The translations under genes were made by a program, and so were the position numbers. DNA of 64,000 nt from Pararhizobium_B sp963838155. Its GTDB lineage: Bacteria; Pseudomonadota; Alphaproteobacteria; Rhizobiales; Rhizobiaceae. Shown in pieces: positions 33,136 to 41,492 of this stretch (position 1 is its first letter; the number at the start of each line of letters is the position of its first letter). Under the pieces are notes generated by a model. The model did no database searches. It saw only the letters and a list, made by a program, of their open reading frames with translations, and was not told the DNA's origin. The stretch is taken from contig CAWIQE010000038.1 in assembly GCA_963838155.1 (NCBI GenBank), positions 1 to 64,000 on the forward strand, written 5' to 3'.

Positions 33136-34116
33136 ATGCGCCGCACGAGCGCCAATCTCCTGCTGTTGCTCGCCGGCGCGGTCTGGGGCATGGGCTTCGT
33201 CGCCCAGTCCGAGGCCATGGCATCGGTCGGGCCCATGCTGTTCCTCGGCCTGCGCTTCCTGCTCGCCGCCGCGGTGACGGCGCCCTTCGCCGTCAGGGAA
33301 AGCCGGCGCGCGGAGCGGCCGGTTTCCCCGCGCATGATGGGCGGGTTCGCCGCCTGCGGCGCGGCGCTCTTCGTCGGCATGGCCGTACAGCAGGTCGGCC
33401 TGCTGACGACCACGGTGACGAACTCCGGGTTCCTGACGGGCCTCTATGTCGTCTTCACGCCGCTGCTCGCCCTCGCCTGGACGCGGCGCGCTCCCCACCC
33501 GGTCGTCTGGCCGGCCGCCCTCTCGGCGCTTGCCGGCATCTGGCTCCTGAGCGGCGGCGCCGTCGTCTCGTTTCGGGCCGGTGACCTCCTGACGATCCTC
33601 TGCGCGCTGGTCTTTTCGGTGCAGGTCACGCTGGTCGGCATCTACGCGCCGGCGAGCGGCCGTCCCCTCGCCCTGTCGCTCGTGCAGTTTTCGCTCTGCG
33701 CGGCGCTCGGCCTCCTCGGCGCCGTCCTGGCCGAGCCGATCGAATGGCAGGCCATCGCCGGGGCGCTGCCGGAAATCCTCTATGCCGGCATTTTCGCCAG
33801 CGGCCTCGCCTTCAGCCTCCAGGTGATCGGCCAGCGCTACACGAGCGCGCCCCAGGCCGCGATCCTCCTGTCCACCGAAGCCCTCTTCGCCGCGGTCTTC
33901 GGCGTCCTCCTGCTCGGCGAGGACCTGGGCGGCTGGCGCCTCCTCGGCTGCGTGTTCATTTTCGCCTCGGTGGTGGCCGTCGAGGTCGTTCCGGCCCTGA
34001 AATCGCGGCGGAACGTGCCGGTCCCGGCGGCCGAAGAGGGGGCGACGGGCAATTTGTCGCATTTCACCGAATCGGCCGACCCGATACTGTTGTCAGAAAC
34101 TTGGCGAGGTGAGTGA
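33136..34116 (+). CDS. DMT (EamA) family transporter
   Basis: Predicted 326-residue inner-membrane protein with ten helices in two EamA repeats (LLLLLAGAVWGMGFVAQSEA and LLTILCALVFSVQVTLVGIY). The second repeat ends with STEALFAAVFGVLLLGEDL, the typical EamA signature. A hydrophilic tail of about 35 residues follows. Substrate unknown; members export amino acids and related metabolites. AAGGAACC precedes the ATG. Confidence 0.9.
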   Translation: MRRTSANLLLLLAGAVWGMGFVAQSEAMASVGPMLFLGLRFLLAAAVTAPFAVRESRRAERPVSPRMMGGFAACGAALFVGMAVQQVGLLTTTVTNSGFLTGLYVVFTPLLALAWTRRAPHPVVWPAALSALAGIWLLSGGAVVSFRAGDLLTILCALVFSVQVTLVGIYAPASGRPLALSLVQFSLCAALGLLGAVLAEPIEWQAIAGALPEILYAGIFASGLAFSLQVIGQRYTSAPQAAILLSTEALFAAVFGVLLLGEDLGGWRLLGCVFIFASVVAVEVVPALKSRRNVPVPAAEEGATGNLSHFTESADPILLSETWRGE

Positions 34117-34428
34117 CATTTTTGCCTCGGGATAAAAATTTTTGCTTGCCAACCTGATTTAAACCCATCAGTCTCTTTGCGTTCGGGCAACTTGCGAACG
34201 GGAAGACCATAAACTATGCGAGCCGGAGACGCACAATATTCCGGGCGGTCGGATGGTCGGGCATGACGAAACGTACATGCCGCGGACGCTCTGCAACGAG
34301 GCAAACCGCGATAACCAGGACCCTTTCCTCAAAATTCGACAACTGCCTGCCTCCATGCCCGCATTCCGTGCGGGTACAGACTGCAATGCCGCTCGACGAG
34401 ATGAGCGGCGAGAAAAGGACCTGACAGC
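34117..34428 (+). promoter_or_regulatory. Long leader region of the cold-shock gene
   Basis: The 312 bases before the cold-shock gene hold no gene. An AT-rich patch (34122-34165) could contain the promoter. Two small hairpins precede the start: CCCGCATTCCGTGCGGG (about 34358-34374) and CGCTC-n8-GAGCG (about 34392-34409), the second just before the AAAAGGA ribosome-binding site. Long structured leaders are usual for cspA-type genes and can act as thermosensors. Confidence 0.5.
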
Positions 34429-34644
34429 ATGGCCGAGACTGGTATCGTGAAATTCTTCAACAATGACAAAGGCTTCGGTTTCATCAAGCCGGACCGTGGC
34501 GGAGCGGACATTTTCGTCCACATCTCAGCCGTGCAGGCATCCGGCCTGCAGGGTCTTGCGGAAAACCAGAAAGTCACCTTCGACACCGAGCCCGACCGCC
34601 GCGGCAAGGGCCCGAAGGCGGTCAACCTTTCGGTTGCCGACTGA
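34429..34644 (+). CDS. Cold-shock protein (CspA family)
   Basis: Predicted 71-residue single cold-shock domain that binds single-stranded nucleic acid. RNP1 (KGFGFI) and RNP2 (DIFVHIS) are intact, after GIVKFFNNDKGFGFIKPDRG. AAAAGGA lies at good distance before the ATG. It acts as an RNA chaperone. Several paralogs usually exist in rhizobia, so no letter is given. Confidence 0.95.
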   Translation: MAETGIVKFFNNDKGFGFIKPDRGGADIFVHISAVQASGLQGLAENQKVTFDTEPDRRGKGPKAVNLSVAD

Positions 34645-34699
34645 ACCGGCTTTCCGCCGGCTGCGGGCTGGTAGCGCGCGATCCCCGGCCGGCACGGAA

Positions 34700-34754
34700 A
34701 AAGACGACCCGACAGGAAAAGTGAAGCCCGGCGCCTGCCGGGCTTCGTCTTTTT
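34700..34754 (+). terminator. Intrinsic terminator after the cold-shock gene
   Basis: AAGCCCGGC-gcct-GCCGGGCTT (34724-34745) is nested within an outer pair AAAAAGACGA (34700-34709) and TCGTCTTTTT (34745-34754). Confidence 0.85.
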
Positions 34755-34903
34755 GCTCTATCCAATCGTTCACGGTCATGCGTTTGCCATCATGTGGGCA
34801 TGAGCATCGTTCAGCCTGCGTTCAGGCAGGAAGAGATAGGAAATCGATATTGCAGGGGCGCGGTTGCCCTCGCAGATTTCGGTTCTAAGAAGGAAGCGGA
34901 TCC

Positions 34904-35326
34904 ATGAACAGAATTGCTAAGGCGCTCGTGCTCTCGGCCGCCGTGGCAGCGACCGCGGCAGTCCCCCTGGCTTCGGCCCAGGCCCGCGATTGGCACCACA
35001 ACTACCACAACGGCGGCCGCTACTACCACAACAACAACGGCAACGCCGTCGCGCTCGGCGTGCTCGGACTGGCGACCGGAGCCATCATCGGCGGTGCCAT
35101 CGCCAGCTCGCCCCGCTACTACGACGGCCCGCCGGCCGGCTACTACGCTCCGCCGCCGCGCGTCGTCTATCGCACCTACGAGCCGGCTCCCGTCTATGTC
35201 GGCGGTCTGCGCCCCTGGACCGGGCCGTGGTACCGCTATTGCTCGCAGCGCTACCGCAGCTTCGACGCGCGCAGCGGCACCTTCGTCGGCTTCGACGGGC
35301 GGTCGCATTTCTGCGTCGCCAACTGA
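34904..35326 (+). CDS. BA14K family protein
   Basis: Predicted 140-residue exported protein. A signal peptide (MNRIAKALVLSAAVAATAAV, cleavage near AQA-RD) is followed by a His/Asn/Tyr-rich stretch, a glycine-rich hydrophobic segment (VALGVLGLATGAIIGGAIAS) and the C-terminal BA14K motif WYRYCSQRYRSFDARSGTF with FDGRSHFCV. BA14K is named after a 14-kDa Brucella antigen with lectin-like properties. Restricted to Hyphomicrobiales. Confidence 0.93.
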   Translation: MNRIAKALVLSAAVAATAAVPLASAQARDWHHNYHNGGRYYHNNNGNAVALGVLGLATGAIIGGAIASSPRYYDGPPAGYYAPPPRVVYRTYEPAPVYVGGLRPWTGPWYRYCSQRYRSFDARSGTFVGFDGRSHFCVAN

Positions 35327-35395
35327 GACGCGCGCAGGATCGACTAGCCGGAAAGAGGACACGCGCCTGCAGCCTCGTTTCCTCCAGCCTCAAGG

Positions 35396-35422
35396 GCCGC
35401 CCGCGAATGGGCGGCTTTTTTT
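35396..35422 (+). terminator. Intrinsic terminator after the BA14K gene
   Basis: GCCGCCC (35396-35402), loop GCGAAT, GGGCGGC (35409-35415), followed by seven T (35416-35422). Confidence 0.9.
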
Positions 35423-35450
35423 GCCCCCGGGGAAACGCCGAAGGCCGGCC

Positions 35451-36098
35451 TCAGAGCCCTTTCAGGAAGGGGTTCGAGCGGCGTTCCTCGCCGATCCGTC
35501 CGCCCGGGCCGTGGCCGCAGATGAAGCCGACGTCGTCTCCGAGCGGCAGCACCTTGTCTCGGATCGAGGCCAGCAGCTGCGCGTGATCGCCGCCCGGCAG
35601 GTCGGTCCGCCCGATCGAGCCGTTGAACAGGACGTCGCCCAGATGGGCGAAATTTCCGGCCCGGTCGAAGAAGATCACGTGGCCGGGCGCATGGCCCGGG
35701 CAGTGGAAGACCTCGAGCCGGTGCTCGCCGATCGCCACCTCGTCGCCGTCCGACAGCCAGCGGTCGGGCGTCACGTTCCTGACCGGTCCCTCCAGCCCGA
35801 ACATGCGGGCCTGCTCCTCCAGGCCCGAAAGCAGCGGCTCGTCGTCCCTGTGCGGTCCGACGATGTCGACGCCGAGCTCCGCCTTGAGGTCGACGGCGCC
35901 GCCGGCGTGGTCGATGTGGCCGTGCGTCAGCCAGATGGCGTCGATCGCCAGCCCGTTCTCCTTCAGCACCTGCGTTATGACCTCGACGTCGCCGCCGGGG
36001 TCGACGACCACGCCGTGCCTGGTCTCGGGATCGAAGAGCACGGTACAGTTCTGCTGGAAGGGCGTGACCGGAATGATCCCGGCCTGCAGCTTGGCCAT
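35451..36098 (-). CDS. MBL-fold metallo-hydrolase (glyoxalase II-like)
   Basis: Predicted 215-residue hydrolase of the beta-lactamase fold. The metal motif THGHIDHAGG (HxHxDH) is intact, with further ligands in CPGHAPGH and LGDVLF; GFICGHGPGG carries the last histidine. YcbL-like proteins of this size hydrolyse thioesters such as S-lactoylglutathione, but the substrate here is not proven. Starts MAKLQAGIIPVTPFQQNC. Confidence 0.92.
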   Translation of the reverse strand: MAKLQAGIIPVTPFQQNCTVLFDPETRHGVVVDPGGDVEVITQVLKENGLAIDAIWLTHGHIDHAGGAVDLKAELGVDIVGPHRDDEPLLSGLEEQARMFGLEGPVRNVTPDRWLSDGDEVAIGEHRLEVFHCPGHAPGHVIFFDRAGNFAHLGDVLFNGSIGRTDLPGGDHAQLLASIRDKVLPLGDDVGFICGHGPGGRIGEERRSNPFLKGL

Positions 36099-36157
36099 CG
36101 GGGCCTCCGGCGGTGGGTTGGCGGTTGGCCGCAACCTGCCCTTTTTGGCCCGCCCTG

Positions 36158-36721
36158 TCACCCCCGGGGCAGGGACAATCCGTTGTCGAACGTCAAGAGC
36201 CCGCTCCCCTTCGGACCGTCCTTGACCGGCAGCGCGCCGCCCTCCTTCGACCCGTCCCCGATCGGCAGCGCGCCGCCCTCCTTCAGCGTGTCGAGCACGA
36301 TCGCCGTCTTGACGTGCTGCACCGATTCGTGCGGCAGCAGCACCTCGTTCACGAAGTCCGACAGGCCCTTCAGGTCGGCCGTCACCACCTTGATGAGGTA
36401 GTCCATCTCGCCGGTGAGCGCATAGGCCTCCAGCACCTCCGGCAGGTCGCGCACCAGGCGGGAGAAGCGGCGGGCGTTGTCGGGGTTGTGGGTGGCGAGC
36501 GTCACGGTGATGATGTTGACGATGCCGACCTCCAGCATCTCCCGGTCGAGCTCGGCATGATAGCCCTTGATGACGCCCAACTCCTCGAGCCGCATCCGCC
36601 GCCGCGAGCACTGCGACGCCGACAGGTTGACCCGCTCCGACAGCTCGTTGTTCGTCAGCCGCGCATCCTTCTGCAGAAACCGAAGGATCTTGCGGTCGAA
36701 ATCGTCGATTTGCGTGGACAT
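36158..36721 (-). CDS. Lrp/AsnC family regulator with a duplicated C-terminal tail
   Basis: Predicted 187-residue regulator: winged HTH (DDFDRKILRFLQKDARLTNN, LSASQCSRRRMRL) and RAM domain (LTGEMDYLIKVVTADLKGLS). A normal Lrp would end after the LKEGGALPIG strand. Here a 36-base unit (36213-36248 and 36249-36284) has duplicated so the protein reads KEGGALPIGDGS-KEGGALPVKDGP and continues through KGSGLLTFDNG, adding about 30 residues. Located upstream of the MBL gene on the same strand. Confidence 0.9.
   Translation of the reverse strand: MSTQIDDFDRKILRFLQKDARLTNNELSERVNLSASQCSRRRMRLEELGVIKGYHAELDREMLEVGIVNIITVTLATHNPDNARRFSRLVRDLPEVLEAYALTGEMDYLIKVVTADLKGLSDFVNEVLLPHESVQHVKTAIVLDTLKEGGALPIGDGSKEGGALPVKDGPKGSGLLTFDNGLSLPRG
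36213..36284. repeat. Two 36-bp direct repeats within the Lrp-like gene
   Basis: Two adjacent 36-base units share GGCAGCGCGCCGCCCTCCTT at their 3' part and differ at several bases before it. The length keeps the frame (12 codons each). Confidence 0.8.
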
Positions 36722-36763
36722 TGCAGATACCCCGTCCTCTGCGCGAGAAGAACGCGTATCCTA

Positions 36764-36803
36764 AAGCAATTCCAGGAAAAGTGGAAACCGGCATCGCGTC
36801 CGG
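36764..36803 (+). repeat. Partial RIME-type repeat
   Basis: AGCAATTCCAGGAAAAGTGG then AAACCGGCATCGCGTCCGG. The second half of the first palindrome is shortened, and the second palindrome is missing. Confidence 0.65.
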
Positions 36804-36881
36804 GGCGGCGACAAGCAGGAACGGGCGGCGGACGCTGCGCGCCGCCCCCTTGCGGGTCAGGCCTGGTTCGCGGGCCGCGGT

Positions 36882-37772
36882 TCACTCGGCCGCGAGGCGG
36901 TGGGGCCGAACCTCGTCCGTGTAGTCGTTCATGAGGTTCCGGGAGATATCGCCCGGCACGAAACGGTAGGGGCCGACCTCGGAGACCGGCGTGACCTCGG
37001 CGGCCGTGCCGCAGAGGAAGCATTCCTCGAACGCTTCCATCTCCTCCGGCATGATCACGCGCTCGACCACCTCGTAGCCGCGCCGTTTCGCGAGCTCGAT
37101 GACCGTGCGCCGGGTGATGCCGTCGAGGAAGCAGTCCGGAACCGGCGTGTGCAGCCGCCCGTCCTTGACGAAGAACACGTTGGCGCCCGTCGCCTCCGCC
37201 ACCTGGCCGCGCCAGTCCAGCATCAGCGCGTCGGCATAGCCCTTGGCCTCCGCGGCATGCTTGGAGATCGTGCAGATCATGTAGAGGCCGGACGCCTTCG
37301 ACTTCGAGGGAGCGGTGCGGGGATCGGGCCGGCGGTAGTCGGCGATGTCGAGGCGGATGCCCTTCAGCCGCTCCTCGGGCTTGAAGTAGCTCGGCCATTG
37401 CCAGATGGCGATGGCGCAGTTGATGCGGTTCTTCTGCGCCGAAACGCCCATCATCTCGCTGCCCCGCCAGGCGATCGGCCGGACATAGGCGTCCTCGAAC
37501 CCCTGCCGCTTCAGGAGCTGGTTGCAGGCGTCGTTGATCTCCTCGACCGAATAGGGAATCTCGAAGCCGAGGATCTCGGCGGAGCGGTGCAGGCGCTCGG
37601 TGTGCTCGTTGAGCTTGAAGATCTCGCCCCCATAGGCCCGCTCGCCCTCGAATACCGAACTCGCATAATGCAGGCCGTGGGTGAGTACGTGGATCTTGGC
37701 ATCCTTCCAGGCGACGAATTCGCCGTTGAACCAGATTTCGCCATCGAGCTGATCGAAAGGAACGGATGCCAT
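36882..37772 (-). CDS. ilvE: Branched-chain amino acid aminotransferase
   Basis: Predicted 296-residue fold-type IV PLP enzyme for leucine, isoleucine and valine synthesis. It starts MASVPFDQLDGEIWFNGEFV, a rhizobial IlvE hallmark, followed by LTHGLHYASSVFEGERAYGG. The lysine in SGLYMICTISKHAAEAKGY is the cofactor site, with GANVFFVKDGRL and LDGITRRTVIELAKRRGYEV further on. Divergent from the MarR gene; the palindrome at 37970 lies between them. Confidence 0.95.
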   Translation of the reverse strand: MASVPFDQLDGEIWFNGEFVAWKDAKIHVLTHGLHYASSVFEGERAYGGEIFKLNEHTERLHRSAEILGFEIPYSVEEINDACNQLLKRQGFEDAYVRPIAWRGSEMMGVSAQKNRINCAIAIWQWPSYFKPEERLKGIRLDIADYRRPDPRTAPSKSKASGLYMICTISKHAAEAKGYADALMLDWRGQVAEATGANVFFVKDGRLHTPVPDCFLDGITRRTVIELAKRRGYEVVERVIMPEEMEAFEECFLCGTAAEVTPVSEVGPYRFVPGDISRNLMNDYTDEVRPHRLAAE

Positions 37773-37969
37773 TCTCGTTTTCCTCCGGCGCGCGCGCCAT
37801 TTCAGGGGTTTCGTTGTGTCCGGTGCGGCCGGTCTGCGGTCGGAGATTGCGAAAGGGGCCGCCGTCCGGACCTGCCGTCGACGGTCTGAACGGTGGGAAG
37901 CCGCCGCCGGTTGCCGCCGGCAACGCGACTTTCGACCCCGACAGGCCATCGACGCTAGCAATTTCGACA

Positions 37970-37996
37970 AAATATGTCAACATAGCTGACGTATTT
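37970..37996. promoter_or_regulatory. Candidate MarR operator between ilvE and the MarR gene
   Basis: AAATATGTCA-acatagc-TGACGTATTT: ten-base arms with nine of ten matching, spaced by seven bases. It ends 19 bases before the MarR-type start codon and is AT-rich amid GC-rich DNA. A MarR dimer site that autoregulates the MarR gene is a reasonable inference. Confidence 0.6.
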
Positions 37997-38015
37997 GGAA
38001 GGAACGGTCGCAGGC

Positions 38016-38495
38016 ATGGATTCGAAGGCAACAAAAGAACGGCCCGTCGACGGCGCCAGCCGGCGCGCCGCGGCCGACGCGGACATCGATTTCGACATCA
38101 TCGAGCTCCTCTTCTTCGCTTACCGCGATTTCACCTCCGATCCGGACGCGATGCTCGCAGGGCTCGGCTTCGGCCGCGCCCATCACCGCGTCGTCCACTT
38201 CGTCAACCGCCAGCCGGGAATGACCGTCGCCGACCTTCTCGACACCTTGAAGATCACCAAGCAGAGCCTCGCCCGGGTGCTCAAGCAACTCGTCGACGCC
38301 GGCTACGTCCACCAGGTGACCGGCCCCGAGGATCGCCGCCAGCGCCGGCTCTACCCGACCGAGCGCGGCCGGGAGCTGGCGCTCGCGCTGGCCGCGCCCC
38401 AGTCGCGCCGCATTGCCCGTGCACTGGCAGGCGGCGGCCCGGAATCGCGCGCCGCGGTGGAGGCGTTCTTGCGGGGCATGATCGATCCGCAATAG
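38016..38495 (+). CDS. petP: MarR family regulator, PetP-like
   Basis: Predicted 159-residue winged-helix regulator: FDIIELLFFAYRDFTSDPD, GFGRAHHRVVHFVNRQPGM and TVADLLDTLKITKQSLARVL (HTH), then the wing VTGPEDRRQRRLYPTERGRE. Position directly before an OmpR-type response regulator matches petP-petR of Rhodobacter and the homologous rhizobial pair; the name rests on that context. ATG at 38016 preferred over an upstream TTG. Confidence 0.8.
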   Translation: MDSKATKERPVDGASRRAAADADIDFDIIELLFFAYRDFTSDPDAMLAGLGFGRAHHRVVHFVNRQPGMTVADLLDTLKITKQSLARVLKQLVDAGYVHQVTGPEDRRQRRLYPTERGRELALALAAPQSRRIARALAGGGPESRAAVEAFLRGMIDPQ

Positions 38496-38552
38496 ACTGG
38501 CGCGAAAATCGCGAATGCCACGCCTGCGACCGGCATTCCCAGGGAGACAAGA

Positions 38553-39263
38553 ATGACCACGCCGGACACTTCCGCCAGCCCGTCGGACGACGCGGCCCAT
38601 CTGCTCGTCATCGACGACGACACGCGCATCCGCGACCTTCTGAAACGCTACCTGAGCGAACAGGGCTTCCGCGTCACCACGGCGGCGGAGGCCTCCGAGG
38701 CGCGCCGCAAGCTCGAGGGACTGGATTTCGATCTCCTGATCGTCGACGTCATGATGCCCGGCGAAAGCGGCCTGGCGCTGACGAAGAGCCTGAGGGAAAT
38801 CAAGGACGTGCCGATCCTCATTCTGACCGCGCTCGATGAGGCGCAGTCGCGCGTCGACGGCCTGGAGGCCGGCGCCGACGACTACCTGCCGAAGCCCTTC
38901 AACCCGAGGGAGCTGGTGCTGCGGGTCAACAACATCCTGCGCCGCGGCGGTCCCCCGCCGACACCGAAGATCGAGCAGGTCGTCTTCGGGCCCTACACCT
39001 TCACCATCGCCCGGCGCGAACTGAAGAAGGGCGCCGACCCCGTCCGCCTGACCGACCGGGAGCGCGAGATCATGACGCTGTTCGCCGAGCGCGCCGGCGA
39101 GACGATACCCCGCCACGAACTCGTCGCCGGAGAAGCCGAGGTCGGCGAACGCACGATCGACGTCCAGATCAACCGCCTGCGGCGCAAGATCGAGGCGGAC
39201 CCGGGCAATCCCGTCTGGCTCCAGACCGTGCGCGGCATCGGCTACCGGCTGAGCGTCGAATGA
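38553..39263 (+). CDS. petR: OmpR-family response regulator, PetR-like
   Basis: Predicted 236-residue response regulator. The receiver domain has the acidic pocket LLVIDDDTRIRDLL, phosphorylated Asp65 (LLIVDVMMPGESG) and Lys in YLPKPF; the C-terminal winged-helix domain ends TIDVQINRLRRKIE...RGIGYRLS. The kinase gene follows after 56 bases, forming a two-component pair. The name follows the petP-petR order. Confidence 0.88.
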   Translation: MTTPDTSASPSDDAAHLLVIDDDTRIRDLLKRYLSEQGFRVTTAAEASEARRKLEGLDFDLLIVDVMMPGESGLALTKSLREIKDVPILILTALDEAQSRVDGLEAGADDYLPKPFNPRELVLRVNNILRRGGPPPTPKIEQVVFGPYTFTIARRELKKGADPVRLTDREREIMTLFAERAGETIPRHELVAGEAEVGERTIDVQINRLRRKIEADPGNPVWLQTVRGIGYRLSVE

Positions 39264-39319
39264 AGACCGGAGCGCAAGAGATGCCCGCAATCGGAAACGG
39301 CGGCCAACGCTAGAAGCCA

Positions 39320-40705
39320 ATGGCCACCATCGAGCTGATCCGACGGGAACGCGACCGGGAACCGCCGACGGGCGTTCGGCGGTTCACCCGCTGGATCGGC
39401 CGGCGCATGCCGACCGGCCTCTACGCCCGCTCGCTCCTGATCATCATCATTCCGATGGTGGTGCTGCAGTCGGTCATCGCCTTCGTCTTCATGGAACGTC
39501 ACTGGCAGATGGTGACGGAACGCCTGTCGACCGCCGTGGTGCACGACATCGCGGCGATCATCGACGTCATGGGCACCTACCCGCAGGACGCCAACTACGA
39601 CCAGATCATCCGCATCGCGCGCGACCGCCTGAACCTGAACATCGCCATCGACCCGCCGGCCCCCCTTCCGCCGCCGCGGCCGAAGCCGTTCTTCTCCATC
39701 CTCGACCAGGTGCTGAGCCGCCAGGTGTCCGAGCAGATCAACCTGCCCTTCTGGATCGACACCGTCGGCAACTCCAATCTCGTCGAGATCCGCATCCAGC
39801 TGCCCAACAAGAAGATCCTGCGCGTCTTCGCCAAGCGCAGCCAGGCCTACGCCTCCAACACGCACATCTTCCTGATGTGGATGGTCGGCACGGCGCTGGT
39901 GCTGCTCGGCATCGCGATCCTCTTCCTGCGCGGCCAGATCCGGCCGATCCTGGCACTCGCGGACGCCGCCGAGAACTTCGGCAAGGGCCAGCCGACGCCG
40001 GAGGACTTCCGCCCGCGCGGCGCCGACGAGGTGCGGCGCGCGGGCGCGGCGTTCCTGCGCATGCGCGAGCGCATCGAGAAGACGATCGAGCAGCGCACCG
40101 CCATGCTGTCGGGCGTCAGCCACGATTTGCGCACGGTCCTCACCCGCTTCAAGCTGCAGCTCGCCATCGTCGGCGACGCGCCGGAATTCGAGGGGCTGAG
40201 CCGGGACGTGGAGGAAATGCAGTCGATGCTGGAAGGTTACCTCTCCTTCGCCCGCAGCGAGGCCGAGGAGGACGTCGGCATGCTCGACATGGAGAAGCTG
40301 TTCGCCAAGGTGGAGACCGACGCACGGCTGCGCGAGCGGTGCCTGAAGACCGAGATCAGGGGCGATCCGGTCGTCAAGGTCCGCCCCAAGGCGTTCTCCC
40401 GCCTGATCACCAACCTCACGGCCAATGCGCTGCGCTACGCCGACACGGTCGAGGTCTGCGCCACGCACGACGCGAAATGGCTGACGATCCGCGTCGACGA
40501 CGACGGGCCGGGCATCCCCCCCGACGCACGCGAGGAAGTCTTCAAGCCCTTCTACCGGCTCGACCAGGCGCGCAATCTCGACGAGAGCGGCACCGGGCTC
40601 GGCCTGTCCATCGCCCGCGACATCGCCCGCAGCCACGGCGGCGACGTGAGCCTCGGCGACAGCCCCATGGGAGGGTTGCGCGCGACGATCACGATCCCCT
40701 CATGA
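39320..40705 (+). CDS. EnvZ-like sensor histidine kinase
   Basis: Predicted 461-residue membrane kinase. Transmembrane helices at about residues 37-59 (LLIIIIPMVVLQSVIAFVFM) and 194-213 flank a periplasmic domain. A HAMP domain is followed by the H box SHDLRTVLTRFK with His268, then N, G1 and G2 boxes (LITNLTANALRYA, VDDDGPGIP, GTGLGLSIARDIA). Cognate kinase of the preceding response regulator. Signal unknown; the periplasmic part contains a proline-rich patch (PPAPLPPPRPKP). Confidence 0.93.
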   Translation: MATIELIRRERDREPPTGVRRFTRWIGRRMPTGLYARSLLIIIIPMVVLQSVIAFVFMERHWQMVTERLSTAVVHDIAAIIDVMGTYPQDANYDQIIRIARDRLNLNIAIDPPAPLPPPRPKPFFSILDQVLSRQVSEQINLPFWIDTVGNSNLVEIRIQLPNKKILRVFAKRSQAYASNTHIFLMWMVGTALVLLGIAILFLRGQIRPILALADAAENFGKGQPTPEDFRPRGADEVRRAGAAFLRMRERIEKTIEQRTAMLSGVSHDLRTVLTRFKLQLAIVGDAPEFEGLSRDVEEMQSMLEGYLSFARSEAEEDVGMLDMEKLFAKVETDARLRERCLKTEIRGDPVVKVRPKAFSRLITNLTANALRYADTVEVCATHDAKWLTIRVDDDGPGIPPDAREEVFKPFYRLDQARNLDESGTGLGLSIARDIARSHGGDVSLGDSPMGGLRATITIPS

Positions 40706-40829
40706 CGGCCGCCCTGGAGCGCTTCCGGGAAAGCGAAGCGCCGAGGCGAGCGGGCGGCGCCGCCGGCCGGAACCGATCGCGGCTGCTGCCGTTCCGAAAG
40801 TGCATTCACCTCAAACGGAGAACCGAGCC

Positions 40830-41084
40830 ATGGCACACGTCACCTACCACGTAGTCGAGCATGACGGCGGATGGGCCTACAAGCTGGGCGACGTCTTCTC
40901 CGAGCCCTTTCCGACGCACGACCTGGCGCTGCGCGCGGCCAAGCAGGCCGCCGCCGAGCAGCGGGTCGGCGACGACGCGTCGACCGTGATCCGCTATCAG
41001 GACGCCAGCGGAAACTGGCGCGAGGAAACATCGAAGGGGGGAGACCGGCCCGAGACCGACGTCGAGGACGACGCCCCCAGGTGA
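40830..41084 (+). CDS. DUF2188 domain protein
   Basis: Predicted 84-residue protein: VTYHVVEHDGGWAYKLGDVF then FPTHDLALRAAKQAAAEQ fits DUF2188, a small stress-associated family of unknown function. GGAG lies nine bases before the ATG. The acidic tail (ETDVEDDAPR) is probably flexible. Alone between the kinase and the convergent csaA. Confidence 0.8.
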   Translation: MAHVTYHVVEHDGGWAYKLGDVFSEPFPTHDLALRAAKQAAAEQRVGDDASTVIRYQDASGNWREETSKGGDRPETDVEDDAPR

Positions 41085-41112
41085 GGCAGCCCTTCGCGGA
41101 GAGCGCCGGCCG

Positions 41113-41454
41113 TCAGGCCAGCCGGCCGCCGTCCGGCACCGCGCGATCGCAGCCGGCGAGCACGATCGCGCCGCCCGCGTCGGGAAAGCCGAGCGTCAGA
41201 ACCTCCGACATGAACGGCCCGATCTGGCGCGGCGGAAAGTTCACCACGGCCATCACCTGGCGCCCGACGAGATCCTCGGGGCTGTAGTGGTCGGTGATCT
41301 GGGCGGAGGACTTCTTCACGCCGATCCCGGAGCCGAAATCGATCCTGAGCTTGATGGCGGGCTTGCGGGCTTCCGGAAAGGGCTCCGCCGCGACGACGGT
41401 GCCGACGCGGATGTCCACCTTCTCGAAATCCGCCCATTCTATCGTTTCGTTCAT
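41113..41454 (-). CDS. csaA: tRNA-binding protein CsaA
   Basis: Predicted 113-residue OB-fold protein. WADFEKVDIRVGTVVAAEPF and YSPEDLVGRQVMAVVNFPPR with IGPFMSEVLTLGF match the CsaA family, dimeric tRNA-binding proteins with chaperone-like activity. The length is normal. The gene ends with VPDGGRLA. proC lies upstream on the same strand. Confidence 0.95.
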   Translation of the reverse strand: MNETIEWADFEKVDIRVGTVVAAEPFPEARKPAIKLRIDFGSGIGVKKSSAQITDHYSPEDLVGRQVMAVVNFPPRQIGPFMSEVLTLGFPDAGGAIVLAGCDRAVPDGGRLA

Positions 41455-41492
41455 GTTCCAGGTCCCGAAAATCTCAGTGGCGCACGGCGCCG

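Noticed and set aside
40717..40745. Further RIME copy after the histidine kinase
   Set aside because: Only GGAGCGCTTCCGGGAAAGCG is similar; too short to separate from chance.
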